Translations under genes and position numbers: made by a program
Assembly: GCA_009746045.1 (NCBI GenBank)
Contig: RPFO01000041.1
Span: 2,398,613 to 2,462,612, forward strand
Source of the DNA: Mesostigma viride
Taxonomy: Eukaryota; Streptophyta; Mesostigmatophyceae; Mesostigmatales; Mesostigmataceae
DNA: 64,000 nt
Direction of reading: 5' to 3'
Shown here: positions 42,828 through 52,495 of the stretch, one piece after another
Numbering within the stretch: position 1 is the stretch's first letter
Layout of the letters: the number at the start of each line of letters is the position of its first letter
The notes under the pieces: generated by a model
Databases searched by the model: none
What the model was told of the DNA's origin: nothing
The model's input: only the letters and a program-made list of their open reading frames with translations

Positions 42828-45503
42828 CTGCCTGAATTGTCTAGCGCTTTTGAGGTCGGGCAGTTGGTCATGTTCCACGAGGAGAGCTCGCCCAGCGGCA
42901 AACGGGGCACCATGCAGGGGCCCGGGGCCATCACAAAGTTAGACTGGCCGCTGCGGGTCATAGACATAGAGTGGAATGATCGGGTGTATAGGGTACCATG
43001 GGCATCGGTGGCAGGCTATAAGCAAGGGGATAGCATGGAGAGTGAGCTGGCAGCCAACAGGGCACTGGGGTGGGTAGTGAAGGATAATGCGCCTGTCGTA
43101 GCATCTGAGGTGGTACCCCACGGGTCGCTCCCAGGGGCAGACACAGCTACACCCCCCCCCTCCCCTGGGCCCCAATATGACCCCGTGGATGGGTGGGATG
43201 AGGATGGGGTGGGTTTGACGGGACCTAGTGCACGTAGTGACTCACCTCCTGTGCTAGCCACGGATAATGTGGGAGGCCCGCCTAGCGTGGCCTCGCCGGA
43301 GGGTCAGGGTCCTGCCCATGCGCCTCGCCCACCTAGGGACCTGGCTTCAACGGTCACGGCCTTGTGGCGTGCTCAGGCGCTTAAAGCGAAAGCTGCATCA
43401 GGGGTGGCTCAGGTCAAAACTCTCTCACAGGGGGTCAGGCCGGTTAAGTCAGCCTTGTTTCCTACGTGTAGACCGTGGCAGCTGGTGGCTGTGGACACGC
43501 AAGCATCCGTGTCTATTATCTCTCGTCGGGCAGCCACCCTGTATCCAGTGCTAGAGTCGCCGTACAAATCGGTGACCGACTTTGCAGGCACTTCGGCATA
43601 TCAAGTTACCGGGATGGTGGTGCTGCCGGTGTTGGGCATTGACACGCCGTTTCACGTCGTGGATGGCTACGAGGATGTGGCCTTGCTGGGCGAACCTTTC
43701 GTATCATACCCGGGGTTCTCAGTGTCCGCTGACTTGCTGTCAGTCGCGGGGGTGGGCAGCATCCCGCTTCGCGAGTACCACGCTCCATTGGGGGTGGTGG
43801 TCGGGCAGCCCGGCGTCGTGCGGCGCTTACCGATGGCGGCGTTTTCCACACCGCCGCTCGTCCAGTCGATCATTCAGCCTCAGGATTGGCACCCGCGCAG
43901 CTTCGGCCTCCACTCACACTCACTGGCGGCGGATAGCCCTGTGACGTGGGAGCAACTTGTCCTGGACTGTCAAGATCCTCTCAAGTTTGCTTTGTGGCGC
44001 GACGCGTTCATTCGAGCCAAGGAGCAGTGGCGAGAGCGCGAGGTCTACCGAGGATTGGAGAGTGTGCCAGCCGGGGCCACGCGGTTGCGGTTGAAGTTCG
44101 TGCTCACCTACAAGCCGGACGAGACCAACTCTTCGGTGGTGTTCCGGGTAAGGCCCGTGGTCACGGAGACGAAGGGGTCCTCCCCGCTGGACGCCAAGGA
44201 TCTTTATACCCCTGGGCTCAACCATGTTTCGCATCGGCTACTGACGGTCATCTACTTGGGCAAGCGGAACGCGGGCAAGGACTACGGGATGTGGTGCGGT
44301 GACTTTCAGCGGGCATTCCTCCACAGCGACGCTGGGGTCGCGCAGCAAACATGGCAAGGCACCCGCTACGTGGTGAAGGTCCCGGTGGTCTGGCAGGATG
44401 GCACCATTGGCAGCGAGTATATCGAGCTGTTGACAGGGGTGGAGGGGCTGCAGAGCTCTCCCATCATCTTCCGCATTTCCGCGGAGGAGGTCTTGCAGAG
44501 CTTAGGGGCCACGTACCATCGCGCGGATCCTAACTTCTTTGTGGTCCCCACCGGCGTCCCTGGCGAGCCAGCCCTCTTCGTGTGGCATGGCGATGACTTC
44601 AAGCTGGTGGCACCTCGCACCTTTGCTACCCAGTTTCTTGCTGCAGTGGCGGCTAAGTTTCCCCTGGGCAGGGCGGTGGATCATGAGGAGGGTAAACCCG
44701 TGGTGTTTTGCGGCGTGCAGTCTACGTTGCAGCGGGATTCGCGTTCTGGCGAATGGGTCATGCACATGCAGGATAGCCGCAACTATGTGGTTGACCTGCT
44801 GGCCGACCTCCCGTCCCCGCTGTTGGCAACCCATGGGCCCTCGGTTAAGGGCAAGCTCGGGTGGTTGGCGGACACGGTGGCACCTGATTTGGCGGTGCTC
44901 GCTCGCCTGCCCGATGATGTGCTGGAAGGACTAGGGTCCATTCATGTTCGGCGGCAGCTGGCCATGACGCCCGGCATTGTGCTTCGTGGGCTCGATTGCT
45001 CACAGCCGGTGCACCTCGAGATAGTGACGGATGCTAATCTAGAGACGCGCACAGTCAGCCAAGTGCGGGCCCGCATGGGGGCACTGTTCTTTATTAGCAA
45101 TGAGGGACAGCCTGGCATGTTGTTAGATTGGTACTCGCGCTTGCACAGCCGCATTGCCACTAGCCCCAACACGGCTGAATGCCGGGGCATTGTTTCAGCT
45201 ATCTCACATGGCATGTGGCTGCGGTACTTGCTGGGTTGGGTATTTGGCTCGTGTGGGTTCACTCTTCACTGGACTAGCACGGTGCACACTGACTCACAAA
45301 GTTGTTTGGCCTTCCTTGACAATCCCTATGCGCGGTCACAGGACGTTGATTACCTCGTACTCGCTGAGGCGGCCTCCTGCGTCACGCGTCTCCAGCACAT
45401 CGCGGATGAACTCAATCCCGCGGATGCACTCACCAAGGAGGCGCGGGAGGCTGCCCCGCAGTACGCAGTGTTGCGCAAGCGCATGACGATGCAACACCCG
45501 TGA
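42828..45503 (+). CDS. Protease-like, copia-type RT and RNase H part of pol
   Basis: Continues the integrase frame (LKDA-T-LPELSSAFEVG) after the gypsy insertion. Residue numbers count from the TTG at 42837. After a basic linker: a retropepsin-like stretch with VDTQASVSIIS near 220 (Gln where Gly is usual), a flap-like FAGTSAYQVTG and ALLGEPF near 282. RT: WRDAFIRAKEQW, then DFQRAFLHSD near 489, GLQSSP and WHGDDF near 585, where copia normally has YVDD. RNase H: TDAN near 732, AECRG near 781, HTDSQS near 819, then ADALTK. It ends at TGA 45501-45503, 376 bp before the 3' LTR. Confidence 0.83.
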   Translation: MPELSSAFEVGQLVMFHEESSPSGKRGTMQGPGAITKLDWPLRVIDIEWNDRVYRVPWASVAGYKQGDSMESELAANRALGWVVKDNAPVVASEVVPHGSLPGADTATPPPSPGPQYDPVDGWDEDGVGLTGPSARSDSPPVLATDNVGGPPSVASPEGQGPAHAPRPPRDLASTVTALWRAQALKAKAASGVAQVKTLSQGVRPVKSALFPTCRPWQLVAVDTQASVSIISRRAATLYPVLESPYKSVTDFAGTSAYQVTGMVVLPVLGIDTPFHVVDGYEDVALLGEPFVSYPGFSVSADLLSVAGVGSIPLREYHAPLGVVVGQPGVVRRLPMAAFSTPPLVQSIIQPQDWHPRSFGLHSHSLAADSPVTWEQLVLDCQDPLKFALWRDAFIRAKEQWREREVYRGLESVPAGATRLRLKFVLTYKPDETNSSVVFRVRPVVTETKGSSPLDAKDLYTPGLNHVSHRLLTVIYLGKRNAGKDYGMWCGDFQRAFLHSDAGVAQQTWQGTRYVVKVPVVWQDGTIGSEYIELLTGVEGLQSSPIIFRISAEEVLQSLGATYHRADPNFFVVPTGVPGEPALFVWHGDDFKLVAPRTFATQFLAAVAAKFPLGRAVDHEEGKPVVFCGVQSTLQRDSRSGEWVMHMQDSRNYVVDLLADLPSPLLATHGPSVKGKLGWLADTVAPDLAVLARLPDDVLEGLGSIHVRRQLAMTPGIVLRGLDCSQPVHLEIVTDANLETRTVSQVRARMGALFFISNEGQPGMLLDWYSRLHSRIATSPNTAECRGIVSAISHGMWLRYLLGWVFGSCGFTLHWTSTVHTDSQSCLAFLDNPYARSQDVDYLVLAEAASCVTRLQHIADELNPADALTKEAREAAPQYAVLRKRMTMQHP

Positions 45504-45879
45504 GCCACACAGGGTTACGGCTCGGGCGCTTTATGAATACAGCCATAACTCACCCTGTGTTGCTAGCATTCACAAATATCATGGTGGTAGTTTTTTTGCT
45601 TGTCCTGACCATACCCTAGCCACGTTGGACGGTGCCTTGGGCCCGTCGGCGGGTCACTGGTCCTAATAAATGGGTCACCTTTTGTATGGTGGCATAGTGG
45701 TTTTTTCTCGATACTTATTACATCACTACTCATGTGTGATCACAAGGGCGCGGGTCGATACCGTGGTGATTTTGACGGCCTTGAGGCCCCCTTGAGTTCC
45801 CTACCTTAGAGGGTTTTGTATGGTCTGCATTTGATGTAATTATTTTGATAATTAATCAAAGAACAAAAGAGTATGTCGG

Positions 45880-46224
45880 AGTTGAGTAACTCTAGAGCCC
45901 TAGGATCTGGCTCTGAGTTCCCCATGTCCGTCCGCACGCCTTCCGCTAGCGTCCGCTCAGCCGCCGGCTATAATCCGGCGGTCCGATGCGGGCGACCGGT
46001 CTAAGGGCGGCGCCTAGGGCCGGCGCCACCTAGGCCCCAGTCCGGGGCCTTATCCGGGTCAGTACGGACGGCTAGCTTGTCCCACGGTTACGGCTAACCG
46101 GATAGGGTTTGCTGGCTAAGACATAAACCAGTGGTGGGCCAGCTCCGACAGCAGTTCTCTGTGTTCACCTTATCCCAAGCTCAACGTGACCGACCGCCAT
46201 AGCTGAGCCGGTCGGGCTTTAACT
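45880..46224 (+). mobile_element. 3' LTR of copia-type element
   Basis: 345 bp, pairing with 22074-22418. No strong polypurine tract precedes it (AAAGAACAAAAGAG lies about 10 bp upstream). Confidence 0.85.
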
Positions 46225-46229
46225 TGTCC

Positions 46230-46540
46230 TTGTTGAGCTCCTCGGCGTTCCGGGCCTGTCGCGCTAATTCCTCCATGTCCATTGTTACCCTCGCCTCTCC
46301 TTCTTCCAGGCGTAGCCGTTTGCCACGGCCGGAATCCCGAGAAGGTCCGTCGTCCTGTGCTGCCAGCCGCCGTGCCGCGAACGCCTTTGGGGCGCCGTCC
46401 TCAGGGGACGCTGGAGGGGTGTGGTGCACCACCGGTCTGTCCGCCTTTGGGGCGGCTTCCGGGGACTCGGGGAGCGTCAGGTGTACCAAAGGACTGTCGC
46501 TGCTGCCGGAGCTGGGACTGGCCTCCTTTGGGGAGCCCGT
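46230..46540 (-). CDS. Extra ORF after integrase of outer gypsy, 5' part
   Basis: Reads ETGSPKEASPSSGSS, Pro/Ser-rich linkers, a basic GRGKRLRLEEGEA patch, then MDMEELARQARNAEELNKD, continuing at 22073. The first Met may be MDMEEL. Alternatively an intron (46668-46541) fuses it to the integrase transcript. Confidence 0.6.
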
Positions 46541-46668
46541 CTGCACAGGAGAATACCACACACATTGACACACGTGAGTTCTTGTGCCATACCGACTAGT
46601 GTACTCTGTACCTGTGGTATGTACGGTGTACCAGTGGTATGTACATACCTCTGTGTGTATGTACATAC
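46541..46668 (-). other. Candidate 128-nt intron after integrase stop
   Basis: A GTATGT donor begins two bases after the integrase TAG, and TTCTCCTGTGCAG ends at 46541. The donor motif is repeated (GTATGTACATAC at 46668 and 46648). Splicing would join the post-integrase ORF in a frame offset from integrase. Confidence 0.4.
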
Positions 46669-46670
46669 CT

Positions 46671-48341
46671 CTAGTGTAACCTGTGGACCTTCTTGTACGC
46701 GTCTAGCAACCGCTTGCAGCCAGAGAGCTCCTTCTCCGTCCTCCAAGAGTCCTCTGCCCCATGTCTAGAAAACTTCCACCGGATCCGATATTGGCGTTGC
46801 CGACCACGCCCGGAATCCCGGTGGGCGACAATCTCCTCGACCTCATCCTCCTGTTCCCCTGTCTCCGGGTCGTATTCCACAGGAGCCGGGGGATTGAGTC
46901 TACCCTGGATCGAGTTTTGGTGGTACAGCTTGAGCTGGTCGCGGTGGAAGGTTGTCGCGGTGCCCCATGAGATGGGCACGTCCACCTTGAACATGACATC
47001 ATCCCATTTCTCCAGCACCTGGTGAGGTCCCAGGTACATGGGCCGGAGCTTCGTTTTGAGCTCCCCTTCCACCTTCTGGGAGAATCGACCGAGCTGGGGT
47101 CCCTCTACCAGAACCCAGTCCCCGACCTCGATGTCCGGTGCTCTAGAGTCCCGCTTGCCTTCCACGCGAGCCATGTTGCGCTCAGCGGCGGCCCGGTACC
47201 CTTTAACCGCACTGTTGTGGGCCTGGCGCATCTTCTCCAGCAGGCTGCTCACACCCGCCTGAGTAGTGCGCAGCACCTCCGGTTCCGCCAGCGCCGGACT
47301 TGTCAGTAAGTCGGTCGGCGTCAGCGGATGCCGTCCTGTGTTGAGAAAGAACGGGGTGAGGCCATGGGCGGCCTGTGGTGCGTTGTTCAGGGAGAACTCC
47401 ACGAAGCATAGCAACTCCTCCCAGTTGCTGCCCACCTCGTCGGTGTAATGGCGCATGGTTTCCTGAACCGTGCGGTTGAGCCGCTCCACCAGATGGGAGG
47501 ACGAGCTGTGATAAGCCGTCCCTAGCGACACCTTGGTTCCCAGGCAGTCGAAGAACTCCTGCCAGAACCGGGCTGTGAAGAGCGTGTCTCGGTCCGAGAT
47601 GAACTGGCGGCTGAGTCCGTGGAACCGGAAGACGTGGTTGAGGTACAGTTTGGCACACCCCTCGGCTGTCAGGTCAGCCGGACAGGGGGCCAGGTGGCAC
47701 ATGCGCGTGAGTCGGTCCACGAACACCAAGATCTTGCTGTTGCCATTCTTGGTCTTCTTAAAGGGGCCGACGAAATCCATCTGGATAGAGTCCCAGGGAC
47801 CCAGGGGATCAGGTAGTGTCTTTGGAACAGCCTGAGTACCCGTGTTCTGGGACTTGGCTACCTGGCACGACGGGCATTCGCGTATATAGGCCTTGATGTA
47901 GTCCTTCATGCCAGGCCAGTAGAAATGGCGGCGCGCCCGTGGTAGCAGCCGATGAATGCCCTGGTGACCGCTGACAAGAGAATCGTGGAGCTCGTGGAGC
48001 AAAGCTGCTCGACAGAGCTCGGGTATGTAGAGGCGCCACGTGTCAGGGCGCACCATGACGTATAGGCGTCCCTCTTGGAACTTGCACGGGAGCCTGCCCA
48101 TCATCTTGGGGTGTGACTTGATCACCTCCAAGGCGGCCGGCTCGGTAACCGTGAAGCGGCTGATCAGCGTCTCCAGGGGGGATGTGACCGTGTACGCATC
48201 GGCCTCGTCCTCCTCCTCCGGTTGGTCAAGCGCCGAGTGTAGGTACTCAGACACGACCACCGGAGATCCAAGAGGTTCCAGATGAAAAATGGCCTGAGCC
48301 ACAGCACCAAGGGGAACCCGCGTGTGGGATCCCTGAGCCAC
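46671..48341 (-). CDS. Gypsy integrase with C-terminal chromodomain
   Basis: 556 codons. Zinc-binding H119/H126 and C156/C159 (SGHQGIHRLL, ECPSCQVAK). Catalytic D189 (QMDFVGPF), D250 (SDRDTLF) and E286 (HLVERLNRT), giving the D-D(35)E spacing exactly. Then GDWVLVEGPQLGRFSQKVEG and KLRPMYLGPHQV, the usual integrase C-terminal region, and a chromodomain at about 498-550 (EEIVAHRDSGRG, RQYRIRWKFSRHGAEDSW). It inserts element DNA into chromosomes; the chromodomain targets chromatin. The N-terminus is the tail of a larger pol (RT/RNase H lost). VPLGAVAQ is tandemly duplicated at the truncation edge. Confidence 0.92.
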   Translation of the reverse strand: MAQGSHTRVPLGAVAQAIFHLEPLGSPVVVSEYLHSALDQPEEEDEADAYTVTSPLETLISRFTVTEPAALEVIKSHPKMMGRLPCKFQEGRLYVMVRPDTWRLYIPELCRAALLHELHDSLVSGHQGIHRLLPRARRHFYWPGMKDYIKAYIRECPSCQVAKSQNTGTQAVPKTLPDPLGPWDSIQMDFVGPFKKTKNGNSKILVFVDRLTRMCHLAPCPADLTAEGCAKLYLNHVFRFHGLSRQFISDRDTLFTARFWQEFFDCLGTKVSLGTAYHSSSSHLVERLNRTVQETMRHYTDEVGSNWEELLCFVEFSLNNAPQAAHGLTPFFLNTGRHPLTPTDLLTSPALAEPEVLRTTQAGVSSLLEKMRQAHNSAVKGYRAAAERNMARVEGKRDSRAPDIEVGDWVLVEGPQLGRFSQKVEGELKTKLRPMYLGPHQVLEKWDDVMFKVDVPISWGTATTFHRDQLKLYHQNSIQGRLNPPAPVEYDPETGEQEDEVEEIVAHRDSGRGRQRQYRIRWKFSRHGAEDSWRTEKELSGCKRLLDAYKKVHRLH

Positions 48342-48380
48342 AGCACCGAGGGGAACCCGCAGGCAGATGCTCGGGTGGTT

Positions 48381-48811
48381 TTACCGGATTAGGATACATT
48401 TTTTTGTTTAGGATACATTTGATGCACTGTGCAGTTTTCAGATGTGTTTGAGGGGGTTGATTGCGCCTAACATGCATTTTATTGAAGCAATGAGTTTCCC
48501 AAGATATACATGATATAAACTAAGACAATCGACCCATTAAGGCAATGAGACAACATCAATAAGACAACATATGCCAATTGAATAAGACAACTCAACCTTA
48601 CAGGACGTTGGGCCATCATACGTCCGGAATAATTGTCTCACTTATTACATAACCAAACTTTTTGAGGGATCGCCATGGTTGCATGGTTTCAACACATGCG
48701 CCCTGCACTCATGTGCATCAAAGGTGTTGCGTCTAGTGCCAACTCAGTGTCAAAGAACTGATTCAATCATATTTCCCGTGTGGCCATGAAGGCCCACATG
48801 AGTTAAACATG
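48381..48811. other. No gene recognised
   Basis: AT-rich DNA between the gypsy truncation point and the zinc-finger gene's possible last exon. Confidence 0.5.
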
Positions 48812-49817
48812 GCCGAGAGTGATTGCATCATCCTTCTTGGCGACATCGGTCTTGACGACGTCGATGGGGAAGACGGCAGCACCTGCATGTGAACAAAAGA
48901 ATCCATGAATTGTGGCATCCAAAGGCAACAACATATTAGCATCCCATTGAACACGCAGCCACGCTGACCCGGCCATCCAGCCGCCCACGCAGCCACAAAG
49001 CCAGCCAGCCACGCAGTGACGCACCCACCCAGCCACACATCCACGCATCCACGCACCCGGCACCCCCCCCAGCCAGCCAGCCACGCAGCCACGCAGCCAC
49101 GCAGCAGCGCAGCCACGCAGCCACGCAGCCACACAGCCACGCACCCTCCTTTCCAGCCAAGCAGCCACGCAGTCACACAGTCAACCCCCCCATCCCCCCC
49201 ACCCCCCCACCCCCCCACCCCCACCACCCACCCACCCCACCCACCCACCCCACCCACCCACCCCCCCCCCACCCCACCCACTCAACACTACACGAATGAC
49301 TCACAAAGAACTGCTGCACCACCGATGATCCCTGCGGGAACTGCTCTGCTGCCGACGGTCCCTGCGAAAACTGCTGCAGTGCCGACCATGCCTGTGGAAT
49401 CTGCCACATTGCCGACGCTGCCTGCGGGAACTGAAGCGCTGCTGGTGACGCCAGCTGTAACTGAAGTGCTCCCGACGATGCCTGCGGGAACTGCTGTGTT
49501 GCCGGTGACGCCAGCTGTAGATGAAGCACTGCCGACGATGCCTGCGGGAACTGCTGCTGCTGCTGCGGGAACTGCTGCTGCTGCTGCGGGAACTGCTGCT
49601 GCTGCTGCGGGAACTGCTGCTGCTGCTGCGGGAACTGCTGCTGCTGCTGCGGGAACTGCTGCTGCTGCTGCGGGAACTGCTGCTGCTGCTGCGGGAACTG
49701 CTGCTGCTGCTGCGGGAACTGCTGGTGCTGCTGCTGCTGCGGCGGCGGCGGCTGCGGGAACTGCTGCTGCTGTTGCTGTAGCTGTTGCTGTAGCTGTTGC
49801 TGTTGCTGTTGTTGTTG

Positions 49818-49848
<31 letters not shown>

Positions 49849-51322
49849 AGTTGCTGCTGCAGTTGCTGCTGCTGCTGCTGCAGTTGCTGCTCCAGCTGGA
49901 CCACTTGTTTCTGCACCTCTTGACGCAGCTGCAAACCTAGCTCTTCAACCTTCTTGCTTTGGTTCTCCATAGCTCGTTGCATCTCTCTGATCGTCTGTTC
50001 CACGCCCACCAGTACGGGGGTCGGCGGCGGCAGCGGCTGGATACGCTCTGGCTGGGTGCGCTCTGGCTGCCGGCGTTTCTCTGCCGGCTGGGAGGACTTG
50101 GCTTTGCTGTTCCGCTTGGGTCGCTGTTGTGCGTTGGTGACGTCCACCACAGGCGTGGCTGCCTCTGGGGGCTTCACTGTGGGCGGGGGGGCACGCACTC
50201 GCATCCCCCGGCTAGGCGCCGGAGACCACGCCGCTGCAGCAGGACCTGAATACAAGGCAAGGGCGGGGTCCCTAGGAAATCCTGTTGTCAAGATGCATGG
50301 GACCTCAGCGAGGAAGTCCCACATCATGTCATCTGGGACACCAGCTCACCTTGGTGCGACTGGGCCCAGGCGAGAGTGCGCTCAATACGCTCGTTTCGCG
50401 CACTCTCCGGAAATGTGTCAACTACCTTGAATCCGGGGATGTGCCCAGTGGCAGGGTCACGATCGACGACCATGCACACCACATCTGTCATCTTGATGGT
50501 AGAGGATCTCCCCCGTGCCGCATTTGTGTATGCCGATTTTAATGTTTTCTTTGTTGTGTAGGTCGTTTGGGCGACCAGCACCGCTTGCAGCTGTTTGTCG
50601 ATGGTGAGGCCCCCCACCACCACCCCGAGGGTATCCCAGCCAGAAATTTCCACGACAGACAGTGCCATCGGTCCACTGCGGCTAAAAGACCTTGCAGTAG
50701 GGACCGGCGTGCCATCGTCCCGCTTTTCAGGAACGCCGACCTCAGGTAGAGGGGAAGAGAACAGAGCCTCCTTAGTGGCGTCCAGCCCCGAACCCGGGTT
50801 TGAATGACCATGCTCGTCGGCAGGACGCTGAGGAGACATCGCGGAATCTTTCTCGTTTGTCGCATTTGCAGCCCCATCATGATGGAAGTCATCCTCTGCC
50901 ATTGCAGCTTCATCATCACAACCGACATCATCATCGAAATTCAGGTCATCCTCGGTGACGGGCGTGCGAAACGAATTATCCGGGCACTCTGGGCTGATAG
51001 TGGAAGGCTCCGTGGGCTTAATGTTGCTAGTGTGCCCTGTCTGCTCGAGCGTGGCGCACGGCTGGCATCGTGGAGGGCCGCCGCAGTCAGAGCATTGCCA
51101 TTCCGTGCCGTCACCGTCGTCTGCGTGCCTGAAAATATGCGTACAGATGCCGTGCAGGACCTTGCCACATCGGCCGGCGCATTGGTGGTTTGCACCGGCC
51201 AAAAAATCTACTTTCATGGCACCAGGTTTCTTTCCTAGCACCCATTTTCTACAATCGTCCCCGGCATAACACAAATCACTCAATTCGTCCATGTCATCGC
51301 TTCGGCTATCAGCATCGGGCAT
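48812..51322 (-). CDS. PHD-like zinc-finger, coiled-coil, poly-Q protein, multi-exon
   Basis: Exon 1 (51322-50350) starts MPDADSRSDDMDELSD. It has a Cys/His cluster (SDLCYAGDDC, HQCAGRCGKVLHGICTH, WQCSDCGGPPRCQPC) resembling a PHD/C4HC3 finger, an acidic middle and GWDTLGVVVGGLTIDKQL. A GTGAGC donor at 50349 and the acceptor GCCTTGTATTCAG ending at 50246 remove a 104-nt intron in phase (HQ-G-PAAAAW). Exon 2 (50245-49305) has a basic region (RPKRNSKAKSS), a coiled coil (MQRAMENQSKKVEELGLQL) and a long poly-Q/QFPQ tract, ending at GTGAGT. The intron would hold the C-rich microsatellite. A last exon near 48885-48812 (TTGTTCACATGCAG acceptor) is tentative. Likely nuclear; function unknown. It lies head to head with the DUF7869-like gene. 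Confidence 0.6.
49150..49290. repeat. C-rich (CCCA)n-type tract in presumed intron
   Basis: Imperfect CCCACCCA/CCCCCCAC repeats. The minus frame through it (WVGGVGGWWG) is not credible as protein, supporting the GTGAGT splice donor at 49304. Confidence 0.8.
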
Positions 51323-51495
51323 AGTTCCCGTGGCTAGTGCCCATCACCTTCCACCTTGAGCGGGGCGAAGTCACGAATTCAAGCGCGAAGTGCATTTGAA
51401 TCAAGCGGGAACTGGGTGACACTGCTTGAAGACGTGCAGCTCCAAGGCATGCAAATGATGCAATGTATCAAAGATACGATACGCAAAGTTCAGGT

Positions 51496-51985
51496 GTTCA
51501 GGTGAAGCCGTGAAGACGTGAAGCCGTGAAGCCGTGAAGACGTGGTGAAGACAGGTGAAGACGCGGTGAAGACGTGAAGACGTGAAGACGTGAAGACACG
51601 ATACGGCAAGTTCAGGTGAAGTTCAGGTGTTCAGCTAGGTGAAGCCGTGAAGCCGTGAAGCCGTGAAGCCGTGAAGACGTGGTGAAGACAGGTGAAGACG
51701 CGGTGAAGACGTGAAGACGTGAAGACGTGAAGACGTGAAGACACGATACGGCAAGTTCAGGTGAAGTTCAGGTGTTCAGGTGAAGCCGTGAAGACGTGAA
51801 GCCGTGAAGCCGTGAAGACGTGGTGAAGACAGGTGAAGACGCGGTGAAGACGTGAAGACGTGCATGCAAGGTATCAAAGATACGATACGCGGCAAGTTCA
51901 GGTGAAGTCGTGAAGACGTGAAGACGTGGTGAAGACAGGTGAAGACGCGGTGAAGACGTGAAGACGTGAAGACGTGAAGACAAGT
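51496..51985. repeat. Composite GTGAAGACG/GTGAAGCCG repeat
   Basis: 9-bp units arranged in longer blocks, each begun by CAAGTTCAGGTG. It lies between the two divergent genes. Confidence 0.92.
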
Positions 51986-52045
51986 TGCAGCACTCAGCCG
52001 CAGCAGTGGCACGCAGGTAGAAACGAGTATTGCTGCTTGAATCTG

Positions 52046-52490
52046 TCAAGACCCCATCGAATGTAAAACAGGTTTTTCGTAAAGAAATCCGATGTGTGGG
52101 CGGGCTTTACATAGTTGCGATTTCTGGCCTGCGATTTCTGGCCTGCGCTGGTTGTCTCTTTGATAGTGCTTCTGCCCAAGCACTACCGGCTGTAAAACAG
52201 TATACTTCTTGAAGAAATCAGTTGGGGCTTTGTTGGGCGTCACATTTGACCGGTGGGCGGAGTTTCCTGCTTCTGTGAAGGCGCCATCGAATGTAGATCA
52301 GTAGATTTTCTAAAGAAATCTGAGGTGTGGGCGGGGCCTTTATTGCTTGTGTCCATCCACCACCGGATGTAGAACAGTAGACTTATTGAAGAAATCAGTT
52401 TGGGGCTTTGTTGGGCGCCACATTTGAGCGGTGGGCGGGGTTTCTTGCTTCTGTCCAAGCACCACCGGGTGTAATACAGTAGATTTCCTA
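52046..52490. repeat. ~120-150-bp degenerate tandem repeats upstream of the large gene
   Basis: Three to four copies containing AAGAAATCAGTTTGGGGCTTTG and GGTGGGCGGGGTTTC-like cores, ending 6 bp before the ATG at 52496. Possible promoter or subterminal transposon repeats. 52132-52164 also carries the 33-bp motif shared with 11846-11878. Confidence 0.8.
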
Positions 52491-52495
52491 TTAAC

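Larger units (their letters stand above)
22074..46224 (+). mobile_element. Ty1/copia-type LTR retrotransposon carrying two nested insertions
   Basis: Bounded by 345-bp LTRs (22074-22418, 45880-46224) and TSD TGTCC (22069-22073, 46225-46229). Coding order on the plus strand: gag with two zinc knuckles, integrase-like, aspartic-protease-like, copia-type RT, RNase H. Gag is interrupted by a 2.2-kb LTR element and pol by a 15.8-kb gypsy element. Both frames rejoin exactly when insert and TSD are removed. Without insertions it would be about 6.2 kb. Confidence 0.88.
17529..48380 (-). mobile_element. Outer Ty3/gypsy chromovirus, 5'-truncated, split by nested elements
   Basis: Read on the minus strand: integrase with chromodomain (48341-46671), an extra ORF (46540-46230 continuing at 22073-20306), a rearranged 3' region, a polypurine tract (18222-18205) and a 3' LTR (18204-17529). 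Gag, protease, RT and RNase H are missing because an in-frame TAA and unrelated DNA lie just upstream of the integrase start near 48380. The middle is displaced by the copia-type element at 22074-46224. LTR and 3'-end sequence are recognisably similar to those of the inner element at 27066-42822, so both belong to one family. Confidence 0.85.

Noticed and set aside
42837-45503. Reading the 888-codon frame as a host gene with its own start
   Set aside because: The frame joins the integrase part exactly across a TSD-bounded insertion, so TTG/ATG starts here are not real pol starts.
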